This document shows positions 53,606 to 62,063 of a DNA stretch of 64,000 bases, one piece after another (positions within the stretch are counted from its first letter, which is position 1; every line of letters starts with the position of its first letter). Origin of the DNA: CAXXHQ01 sp963665265 (GTDB lineage Bacteria; Planctomycetota; Planctomycetia; Pirellulales; Thermoguttaceae); contig OY762224.2 of NCBI GenBank assembly GCA_963665265.2, positions 372,001-436,000 of the forward strand, read 5' to 3'. Made by a program: the position numbers and the translations under genes. The notes below the pieces were generated by a model. The model worked only from the letters and a program-made list of their open reading frames with translations. It was not told where the DNA came from and did no database searches.

Positions 53606-54028
53606 TTATTCGCCGATGATTTTGACGAGGACGCGTTTATTGCGTCGTCCGTCGAACTCGCCGTAGAAGACTTGCTCCCAGGGGCCGAAGTCGAGCCGGC
53701 CTTCGGTGACGGCGACGACGACCTCGCGGCCCATGATTTGGCGTTTGTGATGGGCGTCGCCGTTGTCTTCTCCGGTGCGGTTGTGGCGGTAACGTTGCGG
53801 CGAGGGATCGAAAGGGGCCAGCTTTTCCAGCCATTGTTTATAGTCTTCATGCAAGCCCGGCTCGTCGTCGTTGATGAAGACCGAGGCGGTGATGTGCATG
53901 GCGTTGCAGAGGAGGAGTCCTTCACGGATTCCGCTTTTTTCCAAGGCGTCGACCAGTCGCGGCGTGATGTTCACGAAGTCCATGCGCTGCGGGACGTTTA
54001 GAGTGAGGTATTCGGTATAGGATTTCAT
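53606..54028 (-). CDS. YjbQ family protein (UPF0047)
   Basis: A 140-residue protein of the YjbQ/UPF0047 family, sometimes annotated as secondary thiamine-phosphate synthase. Family motifs are MDFVNITPRLVDALEKSGIREGLLLCNAMHITASVFINDDE, then DAHHKRQIMGREVVVAVTEGRLDFGPWEQVFYGEFDGRRNKRVLVKIIGE. The conserved His and Asp/Glu residues suggest a metal-dependent activity. Length is normal. It probably forms an operon with the AroE-like gene. Confidence 0.93.
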   Translation of the reverse strand: MKSYTEYLTLNVPQRMDFVNITPRLVDALEKSGIREGLLLCNAMHITASVFINDDEPGLHEDYKQWLEKLAPFDPSPQRYRHNRTGEDNGDAHHKRQIMGREVVVAVTEGRLDFGPWEQVFYGEFDGRRNKRVLVKIIGE

Positions 54029-54482
54029 GCGATTTCCTTATGCGGTTCCGACAAAATCATCCGAGGGCGATTGTACTGTAATTCGAGCGGGGAGGAACAG
54101 CTTGAAACGGCGGGATTAAGGGTCTTTGCGAGGTTCGGAGCGTTGTCGTTTTGGCGAGAAGGGCGCCTGTTGGGGACCGTTTTGGGCAAGCATCATTATG
54201 TTTGTAACTGTTCGCGGGGGAAGAATTTAGGGTATTTGCACCCCAGATATATTTGGCTTAAACCCTACATTTCAATTTTTCCTGCCTAAATTGACATTGA
54301 ATCTACATGAATACCGTATTTCTCACATTCTTCCCGATGTTTTTACGGGGTTTAGACGAGGATACTAACAGGAGACCTTGGGTCTAATGTAACAAACCGC
54401 ATTCGATTCGTGAGAATTCCCTTGATGCGAGGGGCCGATCGAATCGGAAAAACCCATTTAAACCGTAAGCGGGGCCAAGCTT
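54029..54482. promoter_or_regulatory. Upstream region of the Rrf2-family gene
   Basis: No gene is seen. A consensus -35 TTGACA lies at 54291-54296, but the -10 about 17 bases later is poor. An inverted repeat TAGGGT/ACCCTA spans about 54230-54270. Confidence 0.35.
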
Positions 54483-54935
54483 ATGAAACTATCTCAGAGC
54501 GCGACGTATGCCGTACACGCGGCGTTGGAGTTAGCGAAAGAACAGAATTCCATACCGGTTTCTTGCGGAAAATTAGCGGAGAAAGGGCACATGCCGGAGC
54601 GATTTTTGCTCCAAATTCTTCGTGATTTGGCGAAGCAAGGAATTCTTCAATCGAGTCGAGGCGGAGGGGGCGGCTTTATGCTGGATCGCGATCCGCACGA
54701 AATTTCGCTTCTTCAATTGATTGAAGCGATAGACGGGCCTGTCGTGGCGGGTTATCCGGCGAATTCTCATTTGCCAGACGAGTCGAGCGTGGTATTACGG
54801 GGCGCGTTGAATCGGATTGCGCAAACCACGCGCGATCAGCTATCGGCGATTACTCTCGCCCATTTGCTGGAGATGCCGAAGCCTGTATTCGAGGAAGTGA
54901 CATCGACGGCTGGGGCTGCGTATTCGCTGGCCTAG
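54483..54935 (+). CDS. Rrf2-family transcriptional regulator
   Basis: A 150-residue DNA-binding protein. The winged-helix N-terminus MKLSQSATYAVHAALELAKEQ, the recognition region MPERFLLQILRDLAKQGILQSSRGGGGGFML and EISLLQLIEAIDGP are characteristic of Rrf2/IscR/NsrR proteins. The three Cys that ligate Fe-S clusters in IscR and NsrR are absent (only one Cys, near residue 28), so it probably does not sense through a cluster. AGC is the only weak ribosome-site match. The targets are unknown. It is followed by a strong terminator. Confidence 0.92.
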   Translation: MKLSQSATYAVHAALELAKEQNSIPVSCGKLAEKGHMPERFLLQILRDLAKQGILQSSRGGGGGFMLDRDPHEISLLQLIEAIDGPVVAGYPANSHLPDESSVVLRGALNRIAQTTRDQLSAITLAHLLEMPKPVFEEVTSTAGAAYSLA

Positions 54936-55037
54936 AGGGCGATTTGGCATAATATCGGCATTTTCGAACGTCGCCGAAACTTGCTCAATGTTTTCGGTCG
55001 CGATTCGTCAATCATACAGGGATGCAACTGTGAAAAA

Positions 55038-55065
55038 GGGCGAAACCTTGGGTTTCGCCCTTTTT
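55038..55065. terminator. Strong rho-independent terminator after the Rrf2 gene
   Basis: A perfect 10-bp stem GGGCGAAACC / GGTTTCGCCC with a TTG loop is followed by TTTTTC and preceded by AAAAA, so it can work in both directions. Confidence 0.85.
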
Positions 55066-55502
55066 CTTTCTTGCGGGCCAATTTTTGGGCCGCCCCCGCG
55101 AAAAAACAACTGGTTTATATGCGGCGGGGGGTAAATCTTTTTTAAACTGCCCTTGACCCATTTCTTGGCTGCGGGTATTTAACCCGTCCTCGTTCGGAAA
55201 TTTCTGTTTTGAGCGTTCTCGAATTTGAGGTTCGAGGGGGCGAAAGAGCGGAGGATTTCGGCGAGATCGTTCGGAAAAAACAGGCGTCGCCGCATTGGAT
55301 ATCGGACGCCTCCGAAACGACGCGAGATGCGATTTGCGCGGACGGCGGGGTGAGCCGCGTGCAAATCAATTTCTTTTCGCGTTGATCGGAGATCGCCGGT
55401 CGCGGCGGGCGCTGCCAGGAGAGGACATATTCATCGGCAAGAATTTCCGTTAAAAGGGCAAGGAAGCCCGGAGATTCTGCGAGTCGCAAAAGGAGATCGC
55501 TT
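55066..55502. other. Intergenic region upstream of the secretin gene
   Basis: No supported gene is seen. A 128-codon frame on the minus strand has no family features. AAAGGAGATC immediately before 55503 is the ribosome site of the secretin gene. The promoter was not identified. Confidence 0.4.
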
Positions 55503-58500
55503 TTGAACACGACCGCATCAACACGCATAGTTGGGACCTACGTCATCGGATTGACGTTTTGCGTCCTAGTCAACGTCGCGACGTTGCGGGCGGACTCTAC
55601 TTCGCCCACGGGAGCGGCCGGCGCCAAATCGGCGTCCGCGGCGGATAAGAACGCTCAATCCGCCGAGCTTCTCAAGCGCGCTCGACAGGCAATGGCCGAG
55701 AACGACCTTGCCGCGGCCGAGACGCTCGTCGCTCAGGCCGACGCCCTCGGCGTCGAGTACAACAACTTCTACATGGGCGACACGCCGAAGAAGCTTCATC
55801 GCGACTTGGAGCGGAAGCGCGGCGCGACGGCCTCGAAGCCGAGCCAGAAGTTCACGCCTTCAATCAATCTACGGAAGTCGGCCGAGGCACCTAAGCAGGA
55901 CCCGTTCGCCGGTCAACCGGCTCCTTCGAAGGAAGACGTGACTCCGTTGCCGAAGGTGGACGTCGCTTCGCCGCGTTTGCAAACGGAGCCGAGCTTCGTC
56001 GCCGACTCGCGATATCCGGTGACGCCGCAAAGCGTCCGCGATCAAGGGGTTCTCTCGTCGCCCGGCAAGAGCGAAGCCGGTTTCAGTTCGGCCGGCGATC
56101 AAGGCGCCGACTTACTTCGTTCGGCACGACGGGCTTTGGCCGTCGGCGACGCACGTCGCGCGTCCGATCTCGCGCAACAAGCGAAAGCGAAGCACATTCA
56201 ATACGGACCTCAAGACGACTCGCCGGAAAAGGTTTTAGCCTCGGCGAGCCGTTTACAAGAAATGAACGCGATGGATCACGTATCGGAAGCCTATCGTCGA
56301 GCCTACGCTCGCTGGTTGCTTGAGCAATCCGAGACGTTGATGAAGTACGGGGAATTTGGCGAAGCCGAGCGTTTAGCTCACGTCGCCGAACAGCAACGGA
56401 TCGCTTTCACTCCGGTTGAGGCGAAGCCGTCGGACGTTCTCGCTCGCATCGCCGAGGCGAAGAGCGTTCCGGGGAACAAGGCGGGATTGACTCCTCCGAC
56501 GAATCCCGGCTCGGACTCGTACGCCGCGGCGACTTCGAAACAGCAAGCGCTGGTCTTGGTTCGCCAAGCGCGTGACGCGATGGCCGTCGGTCGGTTCGAT
56601 CTCGCCGATCAATTGGCACGTCGCGCGGAAGACTTGCACGTCGCCGACTCGGCTTTCAGCGCGAACGAGGATCGTCCGACGCTCCTTTCGGCCGATTTGC
56701 GCCAGATGCGACAAACGAACGGTTCGGGGGTGACTCCGGCCGCTAATTACGAAGTGATTCAAGCGGGCGGCGTTGGCGACCGAAACAAAGTCGCTTCGTC
56801 GGCCGTATACGATTCTTCGAGCGACATGACCCGCAACATGCAGGTCGGCGCGAACGAACCGACGTTGGCACCGCCGCGCGAAGCGATCGGCGCCGACGCG
56901 AACGTCATTCCCACTCCTCCGGTCGCCGCGCCTGATTCGACGCAAGCGACGCCGATGCCTTCGGCCACGCAGCCGACGGCGAAGACGTTGTTCGATCAAG
57001 GGGAAGCGGCGCTCCGCGCTCGGGACAAGGAAAAAGCGTACCGATTATTCCGTCAAGCCGCGTCGCGGATGCAAGAATTGGATCCGACGACGGCACAGCG
57101 TCTGCAAGATCATTTGCAGTTGCTTTCGGCGCCCGCGGCCGGGTCCGGTTTGGCCGACGGCGCTTCGGCGGGTTCGACGGACGCGGCCTCGCGTCAACGA
57201 GCGTTGGTATTGCAAACCGCGGCAGATTTGTCGCACCAAGAAGCGAACGCCAAGGCGTTGCGCGAGAAGGATCCGAAGGCATCTTTAGAGATGTTGGAGA
57301 AGGCCAAGCAAAAGGTCGAGGCCGCCGGTCTCGATACGGCCTCGAAAGAGCAATTGCTCCGCAGGGTCGATCGCGCCATCGCCGACACGAAACAGTACGC
57401 CCAACAAAATCAACCGGCGCTCAACCTCGCCGAAAGGAACGAGAACGTTCGCAAGGACGTCGATCGCGAACAGAAGTTGAAGCTGGAAAAGCAAGACAAA
57501 CTGGCGGCGATGCTCACCGAATTCAATAAGTTGATGGAAGAGCAACGCTACGAAGAGGCTCAAGTGGTGGCCAAGCGGGCGATCGAACTGGATCCCGAAG
57601 ATCCCATCGCCCAACAATTAGACACGCACTCGAAGTTCGTCTTCCGCTATTTGCGAAACAAGGACGTTCAAAGCCGCAAAGAAGACGGCTTTATCAAGCA
57701 ACTTGAGGGCGTGGACGAAGCGAGCGTGCCGTTCGACGACCGCGATCCTTACCGTTTCCCGAAGAAATGGCAACAATTGACGAAGAGCCGCTCGAAGTAC
57801 GCGGAAAAAGATCGCCGCAACGTGACCGAGCGCGAACTGGAGATTCAGAAGAAGCTGAAGACGCCGGTTTCTGTCTCGTTCAACAACCAACCTCTTAGCA
57901 AGGTGATCGATTACCTCGCCAAGATGACCGACGTGAACATTTATCTCGATCCGAAAGGCTTGAGCGAAGAGGGCGTCAGCACCGACACTCCGGTCACGCT
58001 TGAAGTTCGGCACGAGATCATGTTGAAGAGCGCCTTGAATTTGGTCCTCGAACCTTTGCATCTGAGCTACGTCGTGAAAGACGAAGTGCTGAAGGTGACG
58101 AGCGAGCAGATGAAGGACGGCGAAGTGTACATGCAGACGTACAACGTGGCCGACCTCGTGCTGCCGATTCCGAACTTCGTTCCGGTGCCGATGGGTTTGA
58201 GCGCCGCGTATCAAACGGCGATGAGCAACGTGGGTTTCCCAGCGGGATCGCCCGGCTTCGGCGCCAACAACACGCCGTTGGCCGTGGTCGCCGGACACGA
58301 CGGAAAGAGCGGGGCGGGAATGGTTAATCCGAACGTCCTCGCGCAGATCAATTCGACTTCGCGCGGTTTGACCGGTCCGAACGTCGGCCAAGGGGAGACT
58401 CGCCCCGGCCCCGGCGGACTCGGCGGCGGCTCGCAAGCCGACTTCGACAGCTTGATCGACCTGATTACGGCGACCGTGAAGCCGACCTCGTGGGATTCGG

Positions 58501-59648
58501 TGGGCGGCCCCGGTTCGATCGCTCCGTTTGAAACCAACTTGAGCCTCGTCGTCAGCCAGACGCAGGAGGTTCACGAAGAAATCGCCGCGCTGCTCGAGCA
58601 GTTGCGACGCATGCAAGATTTGCAAGTCACGATCGAGGTTCGCTTCATCACGCTCAACGATAACTTCTTCGAACGTATCGGCGTGGACTTCGACTTCGAC
58701 ATTCATGATTACAATTGGGGTAAGACGACCGTCGGTTTCGGCTCGATGTCGGGCACGCAAATCAACACGGATTCGCGAACCCGCGACAAGACGGCCGTCG
58801 CAGGCCTCTCGGCGGCGGGCGACTCGACCAGTTCGGGCGTCTATTCGTCGGACCTCGACGTTCCCTTCCGACAGAACAGTTACGGTTTGGCCGTGCCTCA
58901 GTTCGGCGGATACGATCCTTCGGCCGGCGCCCAACTCGGTTTCGCCATCCTTAGCGACATTGAAGCGTACTTCTTCGTGACGGCCGCCCAAGGCGACAAG
59001 CGAACGAACGTGCTTCAAGCTCCGAAGGTCACCTTGTTCAACGGTCAACAGGCGTTCGTTTCGGACACCTCGCAAAGCCCGTTCGTGATCAGCGTGATTC
59101 CGGTCGTGGGCGACTTCGCCGCGGCACAGCAACCGGTCATCGTCGTTCTTTCCGAAGGAACGTTCATGACGGTGCAAGCGGTGGTTTCGGCCGATCGCCG
59201 ATTCGTTCGTCTGACAGTCGTGCCGTTCTTCAGCAAGATTAGCGACGTCAGCACGTTCACGTTCACCGGCACGACGACGACGACGACGGACACGAGTAAG
59301 GAAGGCAATCAGACCACTCCGACCGACGCGACGAAGAGCAGCAGCTCGAGTTCGTCGTCGACTTCGGGCACCACGGTTCAGTTGCCGACGTTCGCCTACG
59401 TTACGGTGACCACGACGGTCAGCGTTCCCGACGGCGGCACGGTTCTTCTCGGCGGCATCAAGCGGCTTAACGAAGGCCGCAACGAGTACGGCGTCCCGAT
59501 GTTGGACAAAGTTCCGTACCTCAACCGATTGTTCAAGAACACGAGCGTCGGTCGAGAAACGCAAAGTCTAATGATGATGGTCACGCCACGCATCATCATC
59601 CAGGAAGAAGAAGAGGAGAAGCTTGGCTATACGCCAAGCGAACAGTAG
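55503..59648 (+). CDS. GspD/PilQ-type secretin with long N-terminal repeat region
   Basis: A 1381-residue outer-membrane secretin homolog, larger than typical GspD (about 650-750). The start is TTG at 55503, seven bases after AAGGAGATC. A signal peptide is followed by a roughly 700-residue, Ala/Gln-rich helical region with at least four copies of a motif like LLRSARRALAVGDARRASDLAQQAKAKH. A short N-domain (VSFNNQPLSKVIDYLAKMTDVNIYLD) near residue 790 comes next. The secretin domain (about 1015-1370) ends with VPDGGTVLLGGIKRL, VPMLDKVPYLNRLFKN and the final strand SLMMMVTPRIII. It probably forms an outer-membrane channel for a type II secretion or pilus-like system. Partner genes are not nearby. 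Confidence 0.88.
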   Translation: MNTTASTRIVGTYVIGLTFCVLVNVATLRADSTSPTGAAGAKSASAADKNAQSAELLKRARQAMAENDLAAAETLVAQADALGVEYNNFYMGDTPKKLHRDLERKRGATASKPSQKFTPSINLRKSAEAPKQDPFAGQPAPSKEDVTPLPKVDVASPRLQTEPSFVADSRYPVTPQSVRDQGVLSSPGKSEAGFSSAGDQGADLLRSARRALAVGDARRASDLAQQAKAKHIQYGPQDDSPEKVLASASRLQEMNAMDHVSEAYRRAYARWLLEQSETLMKYGEFGEAERLAHVAEQQRIAFTPVEAKPSDVLARIAEAKSVPGNKAGLTPPTNPGSDSYAAATSKQQALVLVRQARDAMAVGRFDLADQLARRAEDLHVADSAFSANEDRPTLLSADLRQMRQTNGSGVTPAANYEVIQAGGVGDRNKVASSAVYDSSSDMTRNMQVGANEPTLAPPREAIGADANVIPTPPVAAPDSTQATPMPSATQPTAKTLFDQGEAALRARDKEKAYRLFRQAASRMQELDPTTAQRLQDHLQLLSAPAAGSGLADGASAGSTDAASRQRALVLQTAADLSHQEANAKALREKDPKASLEMLEKAKQKVEAAGLDTASKEQLLRRVDRAIADTKQYAQQNQPALNLAERNENVRKDVDREQKLKLEKQDKLAAMLTEFNKLMEEQRYEEAQVVAKRAIELDPEDPIAQQLDTHSKFVFRYLRNKDVQSRKEDGFIKQLEGVDEASVPFDDRDPYRFPKKWQQLTKSRSKYAEKDRRNVTERELEIQKKLKTPVSVSFNNQPLSKVIDYLAKMTDVNIYLDPKGLSEEGVSTDTPVTLEVRHEIMLKSALNLVLEPLHLSYVVKDEVLKVTSEQMKDGEVYMQTYNVADLVLPIPNFVPVPMGLSAAYQTAMSNVGFPAGSPGFGANNTPLAVVAGHDGKSGAGMVNPNVLAQINSTSRGLTGPNVGQGETRPGPGGLGGGSQADFDSLIDLITATVKPTSWDSVGGPGSIAPFETNLSLVVSQTQEVHEEIAALLEQLRRMQDLQVTIEVRFITLNDNFFERIGVDFDFDIHDYNWGKTTVGFGSMSGTQINTDSRTRDKTAVAGLSAAGDSTSSGVYSSDLDVPFRQNSYGLAVPQFGGYDPSAGAQLGFAILSDIEAYFFVTAAQGDKRTNVLQAPKVTLFNGQQAFVSDTSQSPFVISVIPVVGDFAAAQQPVIVVLSEGTFMTVQAVVSADRRFVRLTVVPFFSKISDVSTFTFTGTTTTTTDTSKEGNQTTPTDATKSSSSSSSSTSGTTVQLPTFAYVTVTTTVSVPDGGTVLLGGIKRLNEGRNEYGVPMLDKVPYLNRLFKNTSVGRETQSLMMMVTPRIIIQEEEEEKLGYTPSEQ

Positions 59649-59778
59649 CGTCGAACGATCCGCGCCGCGGATAGAGACGCAAAAAAAATTCCTCCTACGG
59701 GAAGAATTTAGAAGAAGAAAGACGAAATCATTAGCGCTATGACAAGCGACGCCTTAGTGTGTTGATTGTCCTCCCGAC

Positions 59779-59820
59779 GCCATCGTCAGCTTATCCCCCC
59801 TGAGCTGACGATGGCCGATT
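59779..59820 (+). terminator. Terminator of the secretin gene
   Basis: A 13-bp stem GCCATCGTCAGCT / AGCTGACGATGGC (59779-59815) is followed by CGATTTTTT. It lies 130 bp after the stop. Confidence 0.8.
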
Positions 59821-59848
59821 TTTTGCGCGTGCGGAATACCGCCAAAAA

Positions 59849-59890
59849 AAACGCGGCTTACGGAATCGCTAAACTCCGCAGGCCGCGTTT
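59849..59890 (-). terminator. Terminator of carA
   Basis: AAACGCGGC (59849-59857) pairs with GCCGCGTTT (59882-59890) with a partly paired interior. Read on the minus strand it is followed by TTTTTTT. It lies just downstream of the carA stop. Confidence 0.75.
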
Positions 59891-59918
59891 AGTTTTTATT
59901 CATTTGATTTATTGCGAT

Positions 59919-61052
59919 CTACTTCGCGGCGTCGATCATTTCGCGGAACTGCGCGAAGAGATATTGGCTGTCGTGCGGTCCGGCGGCGGCTTCAGGGTGA
60001 TATTGCACGCTAAAGGCGGGATACTTTTTATGGCGAACGCCTTCGACGGTGTCGTCGTTTAGGTTCCAGTGCGTCGCTTCAAGTTCCTCGGGCAACGAAT
60101 CGGGGGCCACGGCGAATCCGTGATTCTGCGTGGTGATTTCGACCTTGCCGGTCAACTTATTCATAACCGGTTGGTTGGCGCCGCGGTGACCGAATTTCAA
60201 TTTGAAGGTTTTTGCGCCGCAAGCGAGCGAAAGCAATTGGTGTCCGAGACAGATGCCGAAGACGGGCGTTTTGCCGAGGATTCCGCGAATGGCGTCTTGT
60301 GCGTAAACCAACGGCTCGGGATCGCCCGGTCCGTTCGACAAAAACACGCCGTCCGGTTTTTGCGCCATGATTTCTTCGGCGGTGGCCGTGCCGGGAAGAA
60401 TCGTCACTCGGCAGCCCATGTCGAACAAATGTCGCGCGATGTTCCACTTCATGCCGTAGTCGAGGGCGACGACGTGGGGCGAATCGGCGGTGACGGCTTG
60501 CGCGCCGTCGTATCCAAGTCGCGTCCAAGCGTTGAGCGGCTCTTTCCATTCGACCGGCTTCTCGGGGATAACCTCACGAATTAAGTCTCGGCCGACCAAT
60601 CCGGGCGAGGCTTTCGCCTTGGCGACCAAACTTGCGTCGTTTAAATCGACGGTGGAGAGCACGCCTTTCATCGCTCCATGAGTCCGCAAGCGGCGAACGA
60701 GAGCGCGGGTATCGATTCCTTCAAGGCCGACGACGTTGTTACGAGCGAGGTAGGAATTTAGATCTTCGTTCGCGCGGAAATTGCTTACGACGCGGCTATT
60801 TTCGCGAACGATGAAGCCGGAGAGATGCGGCTTACGGCTTTCCATGTCCTCGGGGTTAATGCCGTAGTTGCCGATTTGCGTATAGGTCATCGTGACAATT
60901 TGACCTCGATAGCTTGGGTCGGTCAAAATTTCTTGATAACCGGTCATCGAGGTATTGAAGCAAACCTCGCCGTCGACTTCTCCTTCGGCACCGATCGATA
61001 AACCGGTGAAAACTGTTCCGTCTTCCAACGCTAACTTGGCGGTTTTTGTCAT
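59919..61052 (-). CDS. carA: Carbamoyl-phosphate synthase small subunit
   Basis: A 377-residue glutaminase subunit that supplies ammonia to CarB for carbamoyl phosphate, used in arginine and pyrimidine synthesis. The N-terminal CPSase domain (ALEDGTVFTGLSIGAEGEVDGEVCFNTSMTGYQEILTDPSY) and the class I glutamine amidotransferase domain are complete, with Cys268 in FGICLGHQ and His352/Glu354 in YHPEAAAGP. The start is the ATG at 61052 (MTKTAKLALEDGTV); the frame is open to 61109. No carB is adjacent. Confidence 0.95.
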   Translation of the reverse strand: MTKTAKLALEDGTVFTGLSIGAEGEVDGEVCFNTSMTGYQEILTDPSYRGQIVTMTYTQIGNYGINPEDMESRKPHLSGFIVRENSRVVSNFRANEDLNSYLARNNVVGLEGIDTRALVRRLRTHGAMKGVLSTVDLNDASLVAKAKASPGLVGRDLIREVIPEKPVEWKEPLNAWTRLGYDGAQAVTADSPHVVALDYGMKWNIARHLFDMGCRVTILPGTATAEEIMAQKPDGVFLSNGPGDPEPLVYAQDAIRGILGKTPVFGICLGHQLLSLACGAKTFKLKFGHRGANQPVMNKLTGKVEITTQNHGFAVAPDSLPEELEATHWNLNDDTVEGVRHKKYPAFSVQYHPEAAAGPHDSQYLFAQFREMIDAAK

Positions 61053-61705
61053 GATCTTTGTTGAAATATCTCTAAATCGCTTAATTAAAATGGCTGTGGT
61101 TTTCCGCAAGTTGTTGCGCCGTTAAAGTATAAAGGTCATCCGCCCGATAGCCTTTATTGCGGCCGAGGGTCTCCGATAGCGTCGTCGAAATAAATAGACG
61201 TCGCTAAAGGTCGGTCGTCATTGAATCCGCTGCGACTTATGTCCGGCCTGCCGAGGCGAACAGAGCGTAAACCGCTTCGTTTGTCCGTCGTCTTGCCGCC
61301 GATAACTTAGGTCGTCTCGGGCTCAACTGAGGGTTTTCGCGCGGCGAGCGGAAACCCTTTTGCGTTTCTTGATTTGTAAGGGCGGGGTAAATGGGGTTCA
61401 GGAAAGTCCGCCCAGGGAGTCTAAGGCTGAATCAATCTAAACCAATTGATTCTATACAAACGCTTTGCAGCCCGCCACTAGTCGGTCGTCACGACGAATA
61501 TCGATGTTGTCGGAGTAGGAGTAGATTCGGCATGGTTTTTCCAAACCATACCCCACTATTAGATTGATATAAAATACTCTTAAGAGTTATATCACGAACG
61601 GGAGGGGCGATATATGTAACTAATTACCAATTAATATGTTACAGCAATCTACCGGCACATTCTTTGGCAATCTTGAGAGAAACTCGGAATAGCCATAAAA
61701 AAAAT
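61053..61705. promoter_or_regulatory. carA-dnaA intergenic region, palindrome-rich part
   Basis: No gene is seen. Around 61530-61650 the DNA is AT-rich and palindromic: ATGGTTT/AAACCAT (61532-61549), a GATATA...ACTCTT/AAGAGT...TATATC palindrome near 61564-61592, and TGTAAC...GTTACA enclosing TAATT/AATTA near 61615-61643. It may hold the carA promoter and origin-related or regulatory elements. Confidence 0.45.
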
Positions 61706-61734
61706 TTGCTTTTAGGAGGGACGCGCCATAGGAT
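61706..61734 (+). promoter_or_regulatory. Candidate promoter of a small RNA
   Basis: TTGCTT, a 17-base spacer and TAGGAT predict a start near 61741. No reading frame follows before the terminator at 61827-61870. Confidence 0.45.
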
Positions 61735-61740
61735 TTTAAT

Positions 61741-61870
61741 GTCAGGTCGTTTGGTGCGACTGCCTCGTCGCCGGCTGCCTGACAGGGACACCGCTTGAGG
61801 CGTTAGGCACATTCCCGCGGTGGAAGCCCGTTATTCGCCGAAGCCTAGCTGGCGAATAGCGGGTTTTTTT
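61741..61870 (+). ncRNA. Candidate structured small RNA of unknown class
   Basis: About 130 bases lie between a plausible promoter and a strong terminator, with no open frame. Stems visible by eye: GTCAGG (61741-61746) with CCTGAC (61778-61783), enclosing GCGAC (61756-61760) with GTCGC (61767-61771); CACCGC (61789-61794) with GCGGTG (61817-61822); then the terminator. It does not match tRNA, tmRNA or SRP RNA as I know them. 6S RNA was considered but its long closing stem was not found. Confidence 0.5.
61827..61870 (+). terminator. Strong rho-independent terminator upstream of dnaA
   Basis: A 13-bp stem CCCGTTATTCGCC / GGCGAATAGCGGG (one G-U pair) with an 11-base loop is followed by TTTTTTT. 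There is no coding sequence upstream on the plus strand for more than 2 kb, so it must end a non-coding transcript. Confidence 0.85.
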
Positions 61871-61951
61871 ATGCGCCGATCTGGATAATTGGGGTCGCGA
61901 GACCATGCTTTTGGCGGCGAAAGGCGTGGATTGAGCGGGGCTCCTATCTCT

Positions 61952-61989
61952 TTATCCATCTCGTATTTCCGCGAGAAATCCTATATAAT
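61952..61989 (+). promoter_or_regulatory. dnaA upstream region: DnaA-box-like site and -10 element
   Basis: TTATCCATC (61952-61960) resembles a DnaA box, as does TCTGGATAA (61880-61888, one mismatch on the reverse strand). A perfect -10 TATAAT is at 61984-61989; the -35 is not clear. DnaA autoregulation is plausible. Confidence 0.4.
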
Positions 61990-62063
61990 GCGGGTCCGTT
62001 TTTTCCCGTGTTTTCCATAGGTTTTCGCTGACGAAACAAGCGTTCCTCCTGGAATCCGTTTTT

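Noticed and set aside
54483..54935. IscR/NsrR-type iron-sulfur sensor
   Set aside because: The three cluster-binding cysteines are absent; only the general Rrf2 fold is supported.
55142..55528. 128-codon minus-strand frame before the secretin
   Set aside because: Its first codons overlap the secretin start, and no family or signal is visible. Composition alone explains it.
57618..59564. 648-codon open frame on the minus strand
   Set aside because: It lies entirely antisense to the secretin gene, is Arg/His-rich without any domain, and arises from the GC-rich codon pattern of the real gene.
61741..61870. SRP RNA or 6S RNA identity for the small-RNA candidate
   Set aside because: The GGAAG-type SRP apical loop and the long closing stem with central bubble of 6S RNA could not be found, so it is left unassigned.
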